Below are positions 63,614-64,000 of a stretch of DNA of 64,000 nt, piece by piece; the stretch's first letter is position 1; each line of letters begins with the position of its first letter. The notes below the pieces were generated by a model. That model made no database searches. It saw nothing but the letters and a program-made list of their open reading frames with translations, and was not told where the DNA came from. The stretch covers positions 26,015 to 90,014 of the forward strand of contig JAQXEK010000051.1 of the NCBI GenBank assembly GCA_029250885.1, written 5' to 3'. The stretch is from Planctomycetota bacterium. Lineage in GTDB: Bacteria; Planctomycetota; UBA1135; GCA-002686595. A program made the translations under genes and the position numbers.

Positions 63614-64000
63614 ATGGCTAAGAAAGCTAAGAAGAAGGCAGCCAAAAAAAAGGTGACCAAAAAAAAGGTGACCAAAAAGAAGGCAGCTAAAAAGAAAGTG
63701 ACCCGTAAGAAGGCCACCAAGAAGAAAGCGACCAAGAAGAAGGCCGCTAAAAAGAAAGTGACCAAGAAGAAGGCCACTAAGAAAAAGGCCAAGAAAAAGG
63801 CCGCCAAAAAGAAGGTGACCAAGAAGAAGGCCACTAAGAAAAAGGCGACCAAGAAAAAGGCCAAGAAAAAGGCTGCCAAAAAGAAGGTGACCAAGAAGAA
63901 GGCCACTAAGAAAAAGGCGACCAAGAAAAAGGCCAAGAAGAAGGCCAAGAAGAAGGCCGCCAAAAAGAAGGTGACCAAGAAGAAGGCCACTAAGAAAAAG
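63614..64000 (+). CDS. Histone H1-like Lys-rich protein (3' end outside window)
   Basis: 129 codons are open from ATG 63614 to the window edge with no stop, so it is partial. It starts MAKKAKKKAAKKKVTKKK and is built almost only of Lys, Ala, Thr and Val in KKKA and KKVT units, with a single Arg early on. This resembles bacterial histone H1-like (Hc1/AlgP-type) DNA-binding tails. It would be a nucleoid-associated protein or the tail of a larger one. The other strand reads as a Phe/Leu-rich frame, which is only a shadow. Confidence 0.85.
   Translation, partial: MAKKAKKKAAKKKVTKKKVTKKKAAKKKVTRKKATKKKATKKKAAKKKVTKKKATKKKAKKKAAKKKVTKKKATKKKATKKKAKKKAAKKKVTKKKATKKKATKKKAKKKAKKKAAKKKVTKKKATKKK
63620..64000 (+). 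repeat. Imperfect Lys-codon tandem repeats
   Basis: Twelve- to fifteen-base units such as AAGAAGAAGGCC and AAGAAAAAGGCG recur in phase and form longer blocks (KKVTKKKATKKKA..KKKAA) that repeat with nearly identical DNA at about 63.77, 63.83, 63.90 and 63.98 kb. Tract length is likely to vary between strains. Confidence 0.85.

Noticed and set aside
63364..63990. 208-codon Phe/Leu-rich minus-strand frame
   Set aside because: Reverse read of the Lys-codon repeats of the H1-like gene and of the rpmB terminator.
1..64000. CRISPR arrays, IS elements, prophage genes
   Set aside because: No regularly spaced direct repeats with unique spacers, no transposase or integrase, and no phage structural genes were seen.

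Overview
The window is GC-rich, densely coding, Gram-negative-type bacterial chromosome. Secreted proteins, lipoproteins, MoxR/von Willebrand (Bat) operons, pseudopilins, a Rho with a Lys/Arg-rich N-terminal extension and a histone H1-like Lys-rich protein together suggest a Planctomycetota-like lineage. That placement is an inference from gene content, not from a marker phylogeny. Genes are packed, often with 4-base ATGA/GTGA/TTGA overlaps, and Shine-Dalgarno sequences are only sometimes visible.

Layout. 1-6 kb: end of a DUF58 gene and a CBS-domain gene on +, facing two large membrane von Willebrand (vWA) proteins on -. 6-9.3 kb: an acidic secreted protein with a strong terminator, a small coiled-coil protein and a DUF547 lipoprotein. 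9.5-18.5 kb: a complete MoxR-DUF58-BatA-BatB/C-BatD-BatE type operon in which BatB and BatC are one polypeptide, followed by a thioredoxin-like [2Fe-2S] ferredoxin. 19-26 kb: a sulfatase-fold lipoprotein lacking the usual nucleophile and four GT4 glycosyltransferases. 26-34 kb: prephenate dehydratase, a DoxX-like protein, a CHASE-type hybrid histidine kinase, an M28 peptidase and an ABC exporter pair. 34-36.5 kb: an IMPase-family phosphatase and thioredoxin reductase. 36.5-40.5 kb: three pilus/pseudopilus-type proteins, one with a CxxCH haem-type motif. 40.7-47 kb: an SDR oxidoreductase, a GT4-coiled-coil fusion, a GT2, a class I amidotransferase and another GT4. 47-53 kb: rho, coaE, a membrane-anchored coiled-coil protein ending in a BRCT-like domain, tatC, cinA and tRNA-Gln. 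53-57 kb: a secreted protein, lplA, gcvH and gcvT. 57-64 kb: a secreted propeller-like protein, an Ig-repeat lipoprotein, rpmB and the start of a histone H1-like gene.

How the genes work together. The Bat operon looks like one cell-envelope assembly: an AAA+ MoxR ATPase, a DUF58 protein, membrane vWA proteins and TPR/BatD/BatE partners. The second, smaller vWA set at the left edge is probably a parallel system. The glycosyltransferases probably build surface glycan. gcvT-gcvH-lplA join glycine cleavage to lipoylation of its H protein.

The most unusual items are a ~300-nt non-coding element present in two diverged copies (56.65 and 62.58 kb) that bracket two secreted-protein genes, the CxxCH motif in a PilX-like protein, and the BRCT-like domain on a membrane-anchored protein. 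I found no CRISPR array, IS element or prophage.
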